A DNA stretch of 64,000 nucleotides from [Flexibacter] sp. ATCC 35103 (GCF_001975985.1 NZ_MTQF01000011.1:44326-108325), one strand, 5' to 3'. Counted from the first letter of the stretch, positions 9,908-18,785 are shown. Numbers and translations: made by a program. Notes: a model not told the origin generated them from the sequence alone.

Positions 9908-10105
9908 TTTAACCGCAATGCACGCAAAGTTTTTTAAATTATAAGATTTTATATAAACGCAAAGTTCGCAAAGCTATGTGTTTAAAATAGCCACGAATTC
10001 ACGAATTATTTTTTTATAATCTTTGAGATTAAAAATAATTCGTGAATTCGTGGCTAAAAAAACTTTGAGAACCTTGCTTAAATCCTTGCGAGTTTTGCGG
10101 TTAAA
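9908..10105. repeat. Composite nested inverted repeat, copy A
   Basis: The outer arms are TTTAACCGCAA (9908-9918) and TTGCGGTTAAA (10095-10105), a perfect inverted pair. Inside lie GCAAAGTTCGCAAAGC-type words and a perfect 20-bp inner arm pair at 9989-10008 and 10036-10055 (AGCCACGAATTCACGAATTA and its complement). A second element of the same architecture lies at 12899-13108. Both sit between convergent genes. Confidence 0.75.
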
Positions 10106-10112
10106 TTGACAA

Positions 10113-10916
10113 CTATTTCAAAACCGTTGCCAATTCTACAATTTCAAAATTAGGATCATGTTCTACAAATTCACGAATCATTGCGGTATGACCTGCGCCT
10201 AATAAAACCATTATTTTATCGTCTTTACTTTCAGTTAGTTTCTGAATCAAAGCATACATATAAAGATTTCTTCTGTACCATTCTGATACTAAAAAAGCGC
10301 CAACAAAATTATCGGTTTTTCCGCCTTTAATCGCGGTTTCAAGATACCAGCTAATATTATCTTCGTTGGATGCTTTGGTATTAATATCCAGGAGTAGTTC
10401 GGTTAAGGAATATTTCGCAATTTTTTGATTTTGATCAACTTCATAATGTTTCATGGTTTCTTCATTTTTTTTGATTAAATCAAGTTGATTCGCTGCTGTC
10501 ATTGCTTTTACCAAACTATCATAAGGAAAATCGGCGTTGTTGTAATCAATTCCGTAAAGCTTTTTATGACCTAATTTTTTAGCAGATCTTAAAGCTACCT
10601 GCACAATTTCGTCAGCATCTTTATGGAGTAAACTATCAGTGTTTTTATTGTAAAACTTATCCAGTTTGGCTTGTCTCTCATAATTCCATTCAACGAAAAT
10701 TTTATCAGGACCAAACTTTTTAATTTTATTGGTAATGTTTTCCAGTTCTTTTTGGCTTTTGTCAGACATAACATTAAACGTGTTTACTTTAGCAATATCA
10801 AGTCCCGGATTTTCAAAATGGAAAGTTCCAAGTAATAAAATTTGTTTCTTTTTTGATTGTGCAGAAACCGTATTGAATGCAATTGTAAAAAGGAATAGTA
10901 AAGCGATTTTTTTCAT
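10113..10916 (-). CDS. DUF5694 family exported protein
   Basis: This 267-residue protein has a clean signal peptide (MKKIALLFLFTIAFNTVSAQ), so it is exported to the periplasm or beyond. The mature part begins with LLLGTFHFENPG and ends with a conserved LLGAGHTAMIREF segment. Together with the FVEWNYERQ stretch this fits the DUF5694 family, which shares the TraB/GumN-like fold. No catalytic role is established for DUF5694 that I know of. It is a single gene with its own -7 box at 10941-10948 and runs towards the composite repeat downstream of sucC. Confidence 0.7.
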   Translation of the reverse strand: MKKIALLFLFTIAFNTVSAQSKKKQILLLGTFHFENPGLDIAKVNTFNVMSDKSQKELENITNKIKKFGPDKIFVEWNYERQAKLDKFYNKNTDSLLHKDADEIVQVALRSAKKLGHKKLYGIDYNNADFPYDSLVKAMTAANQLDLIKKNEETMKHYEVDQNQKIAKYSLTELLLDINTKASNEDNISWYLETAIKGGKTDNFVGAFLVSEWYRRNLYMYALIQKLTESKDDKIMVLLGAGHTAMIREFVEHDPNFEIVELATVLK

Positions 10917-10940
10917 GATGATTTGTTTTTAAATTCATGA

Positions 10941-10948
10941 CAAATGTA
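10941..10948 (-). promoter_or_regulatory. Probable -7 element of the DUF5694 gene
   Basis: The minus strand reads TACATTTG (TAnnTTTG), 25 bp upstream of the ATG. No clear TTG is seen further upstream. Confidence 0.45.
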
Positions 10949-11110
10949 TAGTCGCTTTTAAGGTGATTTATTAGTTTTTGATAAACTACAGGTTTCAAAT
11001 TGTAAACGTTGATAATTGAATGTCGAAAAATTTCATGTACTGTTTTTGATGTTTCATCACCTGAAATAGAGGTTTTATATAAATATAGTATTCATATAAA
11101 GTCATAGTTG

Positions 11111-11118
11111 TATTTTTG
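11111..11118 (+). promoter_or_regulatory. Probable -7 element of the sensor kinase operon
   Basis: TATTTTTG (TAnnTTTG) lies 20 bp before the kinase ATG. No TTG is seen at the usual upstream distance. Confidence 0.45.
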
Positions 11119-11137
11119 AAATAACAACGACATTATT

Positions 11138-12178
11138 ATGAAGCTAAAAATCCCTTTCTATTATCATATTCTTCTTTTTTCAGGACTGTTTGTAACCTTT
11201 TATCTTTGGGATATTGGTGTGAATAACCAGAAAATGGATTTCGTTTTTAGCAGTCTTTATTTTGCATTTAATGCCGGTTTTGTGTTTTCTATTTTCATTG
11301 TTTATCTTTTGAACTTTTACACGTTTTGTGATTGGTTTTTAAATAAAAAAAGACTCTTATTTTATGTATTAAGTATTCCCGTCTCCTTATTGATTTTTGC
11401 CGGAGTACGCTATTTTATGCAGGAAATAGTTATTTTTGAAATTACGGGAATTCATAATTATGCCCAAAAAACAAGAGAGCTAACGTATTATGTTCGTGAT
11501 AATTTTTTCTTCGGATTACCTTCAATTGTTTTAAGCGCTTTGAGTTATTTATTTTGGCAATTTCAGGAAACATACAAACACAATCAACAATTGCTTTTAG
11601 AGAATAAAAAGGCAGAACTTCAAATGTTGAAATCGCAGGTTAGTCCGCATTTTTTGTTTAACACGCTAAATTCTTTCTATAGTCAATTGATTTTGAAAGA
11701 TGATGAAATGGCAGCAGATGTTTTGGTTCTTTCAGATTTGCTTCGCTACGTCATTACAGAGACAGATAAAGAAGAGGTTTTGCTTTCTAAAGAAATTCAA
11801 TTCATACAAAACTACATTCATTTGCAGAAAAAACGATTTGAAGACCAGCTTTATTTAGACTTTGAAATTGAAGGAAATTATTCGACAGAAAAAATACTTT
11901 CAGCAGCTTTGATTCATTTTATAGAAAATGTTTTTAAACATGGAAAATTAAATAATCCAGATAAAAAAGCAATTATTTCGATCCGGATAGAAGAGCACTT
12001 TTTAGAGCTATCAACCTTTAATTATAATGTTGAAGGGGAGAATTATTCATCAACCGGAATTGGTTTTGAGAACCTGACAAAGCGGTTGGAATACACCTAT
12101 AAAAATCAGTTTATTCTTGAAAAAACAGCAGAAAACGATACCTTTAAAACCTATTTAAAAATACCACTAAAGAAATAA
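11138..12178 (+). CDS. LytS-type sensor histidine kinase
   Basis: This 346-residue kinase has four predicted membrane spans (about residues 7-25, 36-62, 73-94 and 126-146), a short coiled linker, and a His_kinase (PF06580-like) domain. The phosphorylated histidine is H171 in VSPHFLFNTLNS. The N-box is seen as HFIENVFKHG, and the C-terminal GIGFENLTKRLE segment is the G-box region. It lacks a periplasmic sensor domain, so the signal may be sensed in the membrane. It is followed after 3 bp by its response regulator, so the two are co-transcribed. The target genes cannot be read from the sequence. Confidence 0.9.
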   Translation: MKLKIPFYYHILLFSGLFVTFYLWDIGVNNQKMDFVFSSLYFAFNAGFVFSIFIVYLLNFYTFCDWFLNKKRLLFYVLSIPVSLLIFAGVRYFMQEIVIFEITGIHNYAQKTRELTYYVRDNFFFGLPSIVLSALSYLFWQFQETYKHNQQLLLENKKAELQMLKSQVSPHFLFNTLNSFYSQLILKDDEMAADVLVLSDLLRYVITETDKEEVLLSKEIQFIQNYIHLQKKRFEDQLYLDFEIEGNYSTEKILSAALIHFIENVFKHGKLNNPDKKAIISIRIEEHFLELSTFNYNVEGENYSSTGIGFENLTKRLEYTYKNQFILEKTAENDTFKTYLKIPLKK

Positions 12179-12181
12179 TCT

Positions 12182-12886
12182 ATGAACCTTAAATGTATCA
12201 TTGTCGATGATGAACCGCCAGCAACCCGCATTCTCGAAAATTATATTGATAAAATATCTTTTCTGGAGAAAGCAGGTGTTTTTAATGACGCATTAAAAGC
12301 ATTAGAATTTCTGAATACACAAAGTGTTGATGTTATTTTTTTAGATATCCAGATGCCGCAATTAACAGGTTTACAGCTTTCCAGAATTATTTCAAAAGAT
12401 ATAAAAGTCATTTTTACAACTGCTTATCCGGACTTTGCTTTAGAAGGTTTTGAGCTTAATGCTGTTGATTATTTATTAAAGCCAATTGCTTTCGAACGTT
12501 TTTATCAGGCAGTTTCAAAACTAAAAACAGAACCCAAAACGGAAATTATACCGAACAATTCACCGGATTTTATTTTTATAAAAACAGATGGAAAGAATAA
12601 ATTTCAGAAGTTGTTTTTAGATGAGATTTTATATGTAGAAAGTCTTCAGAATTACGTTTGTATTCATACACTGAAACAACAAATTATCACACATTCGTCT
12701 TTAAAAAATGTAATTGAATCGTTGCCTGAAAAGGATTTTGTCCAAATACATAAATCGTATATAATTGCCTTAAAACAAATAGAATCTACCGATAGTTTTT
12801 CTGTTTTTATTAATGGAAAAGAATTACCAATAGGCGCAACTTTTAAAGATGCTTTTTTTGAAAGAATCGATCAGAATAAAATCTAG
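12182..12886 (+). CDS. LytTR family response regulator
   Basis: This 234-residue regulator has an N-terminal receiver domain with the acidic pair VDDE near residue 9 and phospho-acceptor D55 in VIFLDIQMP. The TTAYPDFALEGF and YLLKP signatures follow. The C-terminal 100 residues are a LytTR DNA-binding domain (FLDEILYVESLQNYVCIH, then FVQIHKSYIIALKQI). It starts 3 bp after the kinase stop, so the pair form one operon and a cognate two-component system. LytTR proteins often bind imperfect direct repeats; I could not identify such sites here. Confidence 0.92.
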   Translation: MNLKCIIVDDEPPATRILENYIDKISFLEKAGVFNDALKALEFLNTQSVDVIFLDIQMPQLTGLQLSRIISKDIKVIFTTAYPDFALEGFELNAVDYLLKPIAFERFYQAVSKLKTEPKTEIIPNNSPDFIFIKTDGKNKFQKLFLDEILYVESLQNYVCIHTLKQQIITHSSLKNVIESLPEKDFVQIHKSYIIALKQIESTDSFSVFINGKELPIGATFKDAFFERIDQNKI

Positions 12887-12898
12887 GTTTGGTGGTCA

Positions 12899-13108
12899 TT
12901 TAACCGCAAAGTGCGCAAAGATTTTTATTCATAAGATTCAATATAAACGCAAAGTTCGCAAAGCTTTATCTATACAACTTTGCGAACATTGCGGGTTTAA
13001 AATGATAGCCACGAATTCACTAATTTTTATTTTCAAGATTATGAAAAATAATTCGTGAATTCGTGGCTAAAAAACTTTGCTCCCGATAGCTATCGGATTG
13101 CGGTTAAA
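12899..13108. repeat. Composite nested inverted repeat, copy B
   Basis: It has the same outer arms as copy A, TTTAACCGCAA (12899-12909) and TTGCGGTTAAA (13098-13108). It also shares the internal ATAAACGCAAAGTTCGCAAAG stretch and the AGCCACGAATTCAC / GAATTCGTGGCT inner pair. Copy B has an extra AACTTTGCGAACATTGCGGG word and the palindrome CCGATAGCTATCGG near 13084. It ends exactly where the stop codon of the convergent DUF1456 gene begins. Confidence 0.75.
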
Positions 13109-13573
13109 TTATTTTTTATTTTTTCCGTTTTTGTAAACCACTTTTTCTACAACAGATGTTTTTCCATTTCCTTTAGGGAATTCTTTCTTTTTAGGTTTTC
13201 CAGTTGCCGGACCAGATTTAGAAGGAGCTTTATCGCCTCTTCCTCTTTCAGAATCTTTAGCGCTTGCTTTGAATTCAGGTCTTTCTTTGGTGCTGTCTTT
13301 CTTCGGGATTTCAGCTTTATGTTTTGCCAAAACATCATTTGGGTTTTTCGGATTTTCCTTCGTTCCTCTTAAATGAATTACTAGTCCGTTTAAGAAATTA
13401 CGCAAAACCTGATCACCACATTCCATGTAATTTTCATGGTCTTCGGCTCTAAAAAAAGCGCCCAATTCTGATTTTGTAATTCTAAAATCTACTAATTCTA
13501 AAATTTCAACTATTTGGTCGTCACGGAGCATCAAAGCCACGCGGAGTTTTTTTAGGATATCGTTGTTCGTCAT
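13109..13573 (-). CDS. DUF1456 family protein (YehS-like)
   Basis: This 154-residue cytoplasmic protein begins MTNNDILKKLRVALMLRDD, the hallmark of DUF1456/YehS. The second copy of the motif follows (ELGAFFRAEDHENYMECGDQ, then LRNFLNGLVIHLRG). After residue 95 comes a low-complexity tail rich in Lys, Pro, Glu and Ser, which could bind nucleic acid. The family has no settled function. The promoter upstream matches both boxes. The gene faces the LytTR regulator, with composite repeat B filling the gap. Confidence 0.85.
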   Translation of the reverse strand: MTNNDILKKLRVALMLRDDQIVEILELVDFRITKSELGAFFRAEDHENYMECGDQVLRNFLNGLVIHLRGTKENPKNPNDVLAKHKAEIPKKDSTKERPEFKASAKDSERGRGDKAPSKSGPATGKPKKKEFPKGNGKTSVVEKVVYKNGKNKK

Positions 13574-13587
13574 CGTTTAATTTTTTA

Positions 13588-13620
13588 CAAAGGTACGTTT
13601 TAAAACTAATTTGATTACAA
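13588..13620 (-). promoter_or_regulatory. Promoter of the DUF1456 gene
   Basis: The minus strand has TTG (13618-13620), a 22-bp spacer and TACCTTTG (13588-13595). Both boxes fit the Bacteroidetes consensus. The leader would be about 10 nt. Confidence 0.6.
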
Positions 13621-13798
13621 TTTATTGAGAGAGGCTTAGATTTTTTGCCACGAATTTCACGAATTGTATCACGCTTAAATTTTAATTCGTGAAAATTAGT
13701 GGAATTTGTGACAATTTTTTCGGCTTTTATTTAAAGCTGAGTACAAGCAAGTTTGGCGTTTTTTGCAAAGAATTCTCGAATTTATAAATAAAAAGAGG
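13621..13798. repeat. Non-coding gap with a GCCACGAATTTCAC hairpin
   Basis: No gene is visible. At about 13648-13713 a repeat of the GCCACGAATTTCACGAATT type faces the opposite arm AATTCGTGAAAATTAGTGGAATTTGTG, forming an imperfect long hairpin. Matching half-sites lie at 14030-14093, beyond the next element, so the 13799-14000 element is bracketed by this repeat family. Confidence 0.55.
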
Positions 13799-14000
13799 TG
13801 TAGTCCCTACGGGACAAAAAGCTTTTTCCAATACCTTTTTACCAATATGTAATCTCTCCGAGATACTTCTTAATATCATGGTTTTAGTAAGTTTCCAGTT
13901 ACTATTATCGTTTAAAATAGTATATCAAAAATACTCCGTTAGGAGTTAAATATTGGTAGAAAAAAAAGAAATAAACAAAAAGTGTCCCGTAGGGACTACA
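13799..14000. repeat. 202-bp MITE-like element with 18-bp perfect inverted ends
   Basis: TGTAGTCCCTACGGGACA at 13799-13816 is the exact reverse complement of 13983-14000. Inner arms TTTTTACCAATAT (about 13837-13849) and ATATTGGTAGAAAAA (about 13954) are also inverted. It contains no open frame. The plan resembles the element at 37063-37258, which also carries a GTCCCTAC word and a TTTTTTCTACC arm. It is probably a non-autonomous, REP-derived element. Confidence 0.7.
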
Positions 14001-14107
14001 TGTCAGAGATTAGGGTTTTGTTTTTTTTTCGGCACAAATTCAAGAATTGAATGGAAAAAATCGTGAAAATTCGTGTAATTCGTGGCAACCTTTTTACTTT
14101 TTTGTTT

Positions 14108-15130
14108 TTAAATATTTTCGTTTAGAACTCCAATTAATTTATCTAAATCTTCATGCAAATGATTTGCTGTTACGACAATTCGATTTAGATTTCTTTCGTT
14201 TTCCTGGTATTTAAAATTGGCGATGATAATCTTATTTTCTTTTAGTTTTTCGATTAGATCTTCATTTTCTAAATAGATTAAAGGATAACTCTTATCAAAT
14301 TTTATAGTATCATTTTTAATTAACTGTCGATCGATATAATTCAGGTTTTTCAGTAGTTTTTGATGTTGAATTTTATAAAGAGCTGAAGCATCCGCCAATG
14401 TTTGAACAAATGCAGGATTCATTCCGGCGGCAGAAATAAAAGTGTCCAGATTTTTTATTTGATTGATGAAAGAAGCGTCACTGGCAATAACGCCGCCGTT
14501 TAAACCATAGGCTTTCCCCAACGACGAAACTGTAATTTTTCTTTTAATTGGAAGATTGATTTCAGAATGAATTCCGCAGCCATTTTTGCCTAGTATTCCC
14601 AGAGAATGTGATTCGTCAATAACGAGTGTAATTTCTTTATGGTCCGAAATTTTTGCTAAAACCGATAAGTCGATTGCTTTAGTTTGAAAAGAGGGAACGC
14701 TATCTGTTAGAATTGTAATTTTCTCTGAATTAGAATCTAATAAACGAGGATTTATGTCATCGTTTAAAAATAGAGGTAAACTATTTGCTTTGATAGCGGG
14801 ATGAATATCAGTAAAATGAAAAAAGCAATCCGTGTTTTTATTCAGTTCATCGATCACCAATTTTCCTGCAAGCATTCCTGACGAAATAGTAACGGCACTT
14901 TCTGCTTTGATATGATGGGCTAAAAAAGTCTCGCCATTTTCGTAAGCATTCAGTTTTATATTGGCGCTTCTGGAACTTCCGTAAGTCGTTCCCCAGTTCC
15001 GAATGTTTTTAATGACCAATTCCTGAAAATTCTTATTTACAGGTAATCCCAAATAAGCCGTTCCTCCAAAATACAAGTAATGTTCCTGGTCAATCTCAAT
15101 AATTCTATCCGGAAATTGGTTGACATTCAT
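14108..15130 (-). CDS. BioF-like PLP-dependent aminotransferase or acyltransferase
   Basis: This 340-residue fold-type I PLP protein resembles the alpha-oxoamine synthase group (BioF/Kbl). Its visible marks are SSRSANIKLNAYENGE near the N-terminus, the cofactor-binding SSGMLAGK, VIDESHSLG, and the PLP lysine in VSSLGKAYGLNGG near residue 205. It is shorter than true BioF (about 380-400). It lies 6 bp after the dipeptide epimerase gene on the same strand, so the two are co-transcribed and may act on the same amino-acid substrate, for example in cell-wall peptide recycling. The exact substrate is unknown, and a biotin role is not supported by neighbours. Confidence 0.75.
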   Translation of the reverse strand: MNVNQFPDRIIEIDQEHYLYFGGTAYLGLPVNKNFQELVIKNIRNWGTTYGSSRSANIKLNAYENGETFLAHHIKAESAVTISSGMLAGKLVIDELNKNTDCFFHFTDIHPAIKANSLPLFLNDDINPRLLDSNSEKITILTDSVPSFQTKAIDLSVLAKISDHKEITLVIDESHSLGILGKNGCGIHSEINLPIKRKITVSSLGKAYGLNGGVIASDASFINQIKNLDTFISAAGMNPAFVQTLADASALYKIQHQKLLKNLNYIDRQLIKNDTIKFDKSYPLIYLENEDLIEKLKENKIIIANFKYQENERNLNRIVVTANHLHEDLDKLIGVLNENI

Positions 15131-15136
15131 AACATT

Positions 15137-16147
15137 TTAGATTAAAGTAACTCCGGTTCCGTTACCCTCAGAATAGTGAATAACGCCATTTTTTATAGTA
15201 ACTCCGGTTGCAATGTCTTTTGCTAAAAGTAACGCTCCATCCATATCTACATAATCCAGCTGAGGTAATAAATGCGCAATTGCCGAAATTCCAACTGTAG
15301 ATTCTGTCATGCAGCCCACCATTGTTTTTAAACCTAGTTTTTTAGCTTCTTCAATCATGCGTTTCCCGGGCGTTAATCCGCCGCATTTAACCAATTTTAC
15401 ATTTACGCCATGAAAATGGTTAAAACATTTGGCAACATCTTCTTCAATAATACAGCTTTCATCGGCAATTATTGGTAGAACAGAATGTTTGAAAACTTCT
15501 TTGTGTGCCTCCCAATTATTGGCTTTCATGGGTTGTTCCAGGAATTCTACGCCAAGTTTTTTAAGTTCAATCGCATTATTAATCGTTTCCTCAACTTCCC
15601 AACCACAATTGGCATCGATTCTAAAAACCGCATTGGTATGCTTTCTGAGTTCTTTTACAATTGCAATATCTTCTTTTGTGCCTAATTTAATTTTATAAAT
15701 AGGCCACGGAAGTTCCTGCATTTTCGAAACCATTTTATCTATAGATGCAATCCCAATCGTATAATCTGTTAATGGATTTTTTTTGATGTTATAATTCCAC
15801 AATTCGTATAATTTCTTCCCTTTCTTGCGGGCATAAAGATCATTATATGCCAAATCTAAAGCGCATAAAGCAAACATATCACTTTTTAAATGCGGATATA
15901 TTTTTTCCCAAAAAACATCAGGAGTTTCGTCTTGTGTAGTTTCAATAATCGTTCTTATTTTCTCTAAATCCTCAATCATTACAGGAACGGTAGTTTTGTA
16001 ATACGGATTTGAAGTTGCTTCTCCAAAACCCGAAAAACCATCGCTTTTTAGTTCGACAATCAAAGAAGGCTGAAAATCAATCGATTCTCTGGAAATGGTG
16101 AAAGTATGTTTTAATTGTAAATTATATTCTCTTAAAATTAGTTCCAT
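15137..16147 (-). CDS. Dipeptide epimerase (enolase superfamily)
   Basis: This 336-residue protein belongs to the muconate-lactonizing subgroup of the enolase superfamily, like L-Ala-D/L-Glu epimerases. The first catalytic lysine pair is in PIYKIKLGTKED, the metal ligands are in FRIDANCGWE, VEFLEQP and IIADESC, and the second catalytic lysine is in VNVKLVKCGG. The N-terminal capping domain starts with the usual YNLQLKHTFTISRES. It would interconvert the stereochemistry of a dipeptide, typically L-Ala-D-Glu from murein. It is the first gene of an operon with the BioF-like enzyme. The precise dipeptide preference cannot be told by eye. Confidence 0.88.
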   Translation of the reverse strand: MELILREYNLQLKHTFTISRESIDFQPSLIVELKSDGFSGFGEATSNPYYKTTVPVMIEDLEKIRTIIETTQDETPDVFWEKIYPHLKSDMFALCALDLAYNDLYARKKGKKLYELWNYNIKKNPLTDYTIGIASIDKMVSKMQELPWPIYKIKLGTKEDIAIVKELRKHTNAVFRIDANCGWEVEETINNAIELKKLGVEFLEQPMKANNWEAHKEVFKHSVLPIIADESCIIEEDVAKCFNHFHGVNVKLVKCGGLTPGKRMIEEAKKLGLKTMVGCMTESTVGISAIAHLLPQLDYVDMDGALLLAKDIATGVTIKNGVIHYSEGNGTGVTLI

Positions 16148-16284
16148 AATGAGTTCGAATGTTTTTTATATTTCAAATAAAAACAAAGGGAATCTACAAC
16201 AATACAAAAAGAAGAAACCTCTAATTATTAGTTCCCTTGTGTTTTAGATTTAAAAACAATATTTTAGCTAAAAATAATAAATTG

Positions 16285-16686
16285 ATGAATACCGAAACAC
16301 AAAAGAGGAGTTTACTTTTAGAAATGATTGCTTTTTCTACTGTTGATGGGCAATTGCATAAAAGGGAATATGAGTTTTTGTGGCTGGTGGCTAAAGAATT
16401 AAATATTGAATTGGCTGTTTTTAAAGATTTATTTCATCAGGAACATTCGACTCAGGTTATAAAATCTGAGTTTCAGAGAATTCAACAGTTTTACAGATTA
16501 GCGCTTATCATGTATTGCGATGGTATTTTGCATGAAAAAGAAGCTAAAGCAATACAGCAAATTGCGATTGAAATGGGATTGAATCCAAATGCAACCAAAC
16601 GCGTTTTAGATTTAATGAAAACAGCTCCAAACGCTATAATTGATCCTAAAGTTTTATTGAAAGTTTTTCAGGAACAACATAATTAA
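16285..16686 (+). CDS. TerB-like small protein
   Basis: This 133-residue protein begins MNTETQKRSLLLEM. It is all-helical and holds two copies of a short acidic turn, FSTVDGQLHKREYEFL and MYCDGILHEKEAKAI, the repeated Asp-Gly pattern of TerB-like metal-binding helical bundles. The frame is open to a GTG at 16237, but the ATG at 16285 starts just before the first helix. Relatives are sometimes mislabelled as excinuclease subunits because of the neighbour uvrB. It is convergent with uvrB and the two stop codons overlap in TTAA. Function is unknown. Confidence 0.65.
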   Translation: MNTETQKRSLLLEMIAFSTVDGQLHKREYEFLWLVAKELNIELAVFKDLFHQEHSTQVIKSEFQRIQQFYRLALIMYCDGILHEKEAKAIQQIAIEMGLNPNATKRVLDLMKTAPNAIIDPKVLLKVFQEQHN

Positions 16687-18674
16687 GCTAATTGTTCCTG
16701 TAATTTTTTGATATCGTCACGTAATTTAGCGGCTTGCAAAAAGTCAAGTTCTTTTGCTGCTTTTTCCATAGATTTACGTTTTTCCCGAATCATCTTTTCT
16801 AATTCAGATTTTGATAAATAAGCTGTTTCCGGTTCTGCAGCAACAGATAATGTATGACCCAATTCGTATTCTACCAAAGGATTTTTGGTAAAAGCGCTGT
16901 CTATTTTTTTATTTAAAGCCTGTGGCGTGATACCATGTTCTGTATTGTAATTAATTTGTTTGGTTCTGCGATATTCAGTTTCGTCTATTGTTCGTTGCAT
17001 ACTTGCCGTAATTTTATCGGCATACAAAATTGCTTTTCCGTTTAGGTTTCTTGCAGCACGACCAATAGTTTGTGTTAGCGATCTGTGATTACGAAGAAAA
17101 CCTTCTTTATCAGCATCAAGAATTGCAACCAGCGAAACCTCTGGTAAATCAAGTCCTTCACGAAGTAAATTTACTCCAATAAGAACATCAAAAATACCTT
17201 TACGTAAATCCTGCATAATTTCGATACGTTCGAGAGTATCTACTTCAGAGTGTATGTAACGACAACGGATGTTTACTTTGGTTAAATATTTGGCTAATTC
17301 TTCGGCCATCCTTTTAGTTAAAGTAGTTACCAGAACTCTTTCGTCTAATTCGCAGCGCACCTGAATTTCTTCGATTAGATCATCGATTTGATTCAAACTA
17401 GGTCGTACTTCGATAACTGGATCTAATAATCCTGTTGGGCGAATAATTTGTTCAACATAAATACCGTCCGTTTTTTGTAATTCATAATCTGCCGGTGTTG
17501 CAGACACATAAATTACCTGATTTTGTATGGCTTCAAACTCTTCAAATTTCAAAGGTCTGTTGTCCATTGCGGCAGGTAAGCGGAAACCATATTCTACCAG
17601 ATTTTCTTTACGGCTTCTGTCGCCTCCATACATGGCGTGAACCTGTGAAACAGTTACGTGACTTTCGTCTACAATCATCAAATAATCACTAGGAAAATAG
17701 TCTAATAAACAGAATGGTCTTGTTCCGGCTTGTCTTCCGTCAAGATATCTGGAGTAATTCTCGATTCCGGAACAATACCCTAATTCCCGAATCATTTCTA
17801 AGTCGAAATTGGTACGTTCTTCTAAACGTTTGGCCTCTAAATGTTTTCCTATTTCTTTAAAATAATCGACTTGTTTGACCAAATCCTGCTGAATTTCCCA
17901 AATGGCACCTTGCAGTACATCCGGAGAAGTCACAAACATATTGGCAGGATAAATCGTAAGTCGTTTGAATTTCTCAATAACCTGAGAAGACTTGACATCA
18001 AAAGATTCTATTTCTTCAATTTCATCACCAAAAAAGTGTATTCTGTAAGCATCATCGGCATAACTTGGATATACTTCGATTGTATCTCCTTTTATTCTGA
18101 AAGTTCCCGGATTAAAATCGGCCTCGGTTCTGGCGTATAAACTTTGAACCAGACTGTGAAGTAATTTGGTTCTTGAAATAACCTGATCTCTGCTTATTTC
18201 AATTACGTTCTTTTTAAATTCAACCGGATTCCCAATACCATATAAACACGAAACAGAAGCAACAACCAAAACGTCCCTGCGTCCTGAAAGTAGGGAAGAA
18301 GTAGTGCTTAAACGCATTTTTTCTAGCTCCTCGTTGATAGATAAATCTTTTTCTATAAAAACCCCTGTTACGGGCATAAAAGCTTCGGGCTGATAATAAT
18401 CGTAGTACGAAACAAAATATTCCACAGCATTATTCGGGAAAAATTGTTTGAACTCAGAATATAATTGTGCTGCCAGCGTTTTATTATGTGCCAAAACCAA
18501 AGTGGGTCTTTGAACTTCCTGAATAACATTGGCAACCGTAAATGTTTTTCCGGATCCGGTAACGCCTAATAATGTCTGGTACTTTTCGCCATCTACTACA
18601 CCTTGCGAAAGTTTTTCGATTGCTTGTGGCTGATCACCTTTTGGACTATACTCTGAGGATACTTGGAAATTCAT
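16683..18674 (-). CDS. uvrB: Excinuclease ABC subunit B
   Basis: This 663-residue helicase-like subunit of nucleotide excision repair verifies DNA damage handed over by UvrA and recruits UvrC. The Walker A motif is GVTGSGKTFT near residue 39. The damage-probing beta-hairpin is YYDYYQPEAFMP. The Walker B is VDESH, and motif VI is QTIGRAARN. The C-terminal UVR motif that contacts UvrC is in the last 35 residues (EKAAKELDFLQAAKLRDD). Full length for the family. It faces the TerB-like gene with overlapping stop codons, and an inverted repeat lies upstream at 18786-18883. Confidence 0.97.
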   Translation of the reverse strand: MNFQVSSEYSPKGDQPQAIEKLSQGVVDGEKYQTLLGVTGSGKTFTVANVIQEVQRPTLVLAHNKTLAAQLYSEFKQFFPNNAVEYFVSYYDYYQPEAFMPVTGVFIEKDLSINEELEKMRLSTTSSLLSGRRDVLVVASVSCLYGIGNPVEFKKNVIEISRDQVISRTKLLHSLVQSLYARTEADFNPGTFRIKGDTIEVYPSYADDAYRIHFFGDEIEEIESFDVKSSQVIEKFKRLTIYPANMFVTSPDVLQGAIWEIQQDLVKQVDYFKEIGKHLEAKRLEERTNFDLEMIRELGYCSGIENYSRYLDGRQAGTRPFCLLDYFPSDYLMIVDESHVTVSQVHAMYGGDRSRKENLVEYGFRLPAAMDNRPLKFEEFEAIQNQVIYVSATPADYELQKTDGIYVEQIIRPTGLLDPVIEVRPSLNQIDDLIEEIQVRCELDERVLVTTLTKRMAEELAKYLTKVNIRCRYIHSEVDTLERIEIMQDLRKGIFDVLIGVNLLREGLDLPEVSLVAILDADKEGFLRNHRSLTQTIGRAARNLNGKAILYADKITASMQRTIDETEYRRTKQINYNTEHGITPQALNKKIDSAFTKNPLVEYELGHTLSVAAEPETAYLSKSELEKMIREKRKSMEKAAKELDFLQAAKLRDDIKKLQEQLA

Positions 18675-18785
18675 TTTGGGATGATGAAAAGATTAGTTTT
18701 GTAAAGATACAAAGTTTGAATTCTATAAAAAAGGGTTGTCACGAATTACACGAATTGCCCGAATTTTTTGTTATTGTTGATTTTG

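Noticed and set aside
12849..13372. Open frames over the composite repeat and opposite the DUF1456 gene
   Set aside because: They are shadows of the repeat and of the real gene on the other strand.
14108..15130. bioF (biotin synthesis)
   Set aside because: The protein is shorter than BioF, no other bio gene is present, and it is coupled to a dipeptide epimerase.
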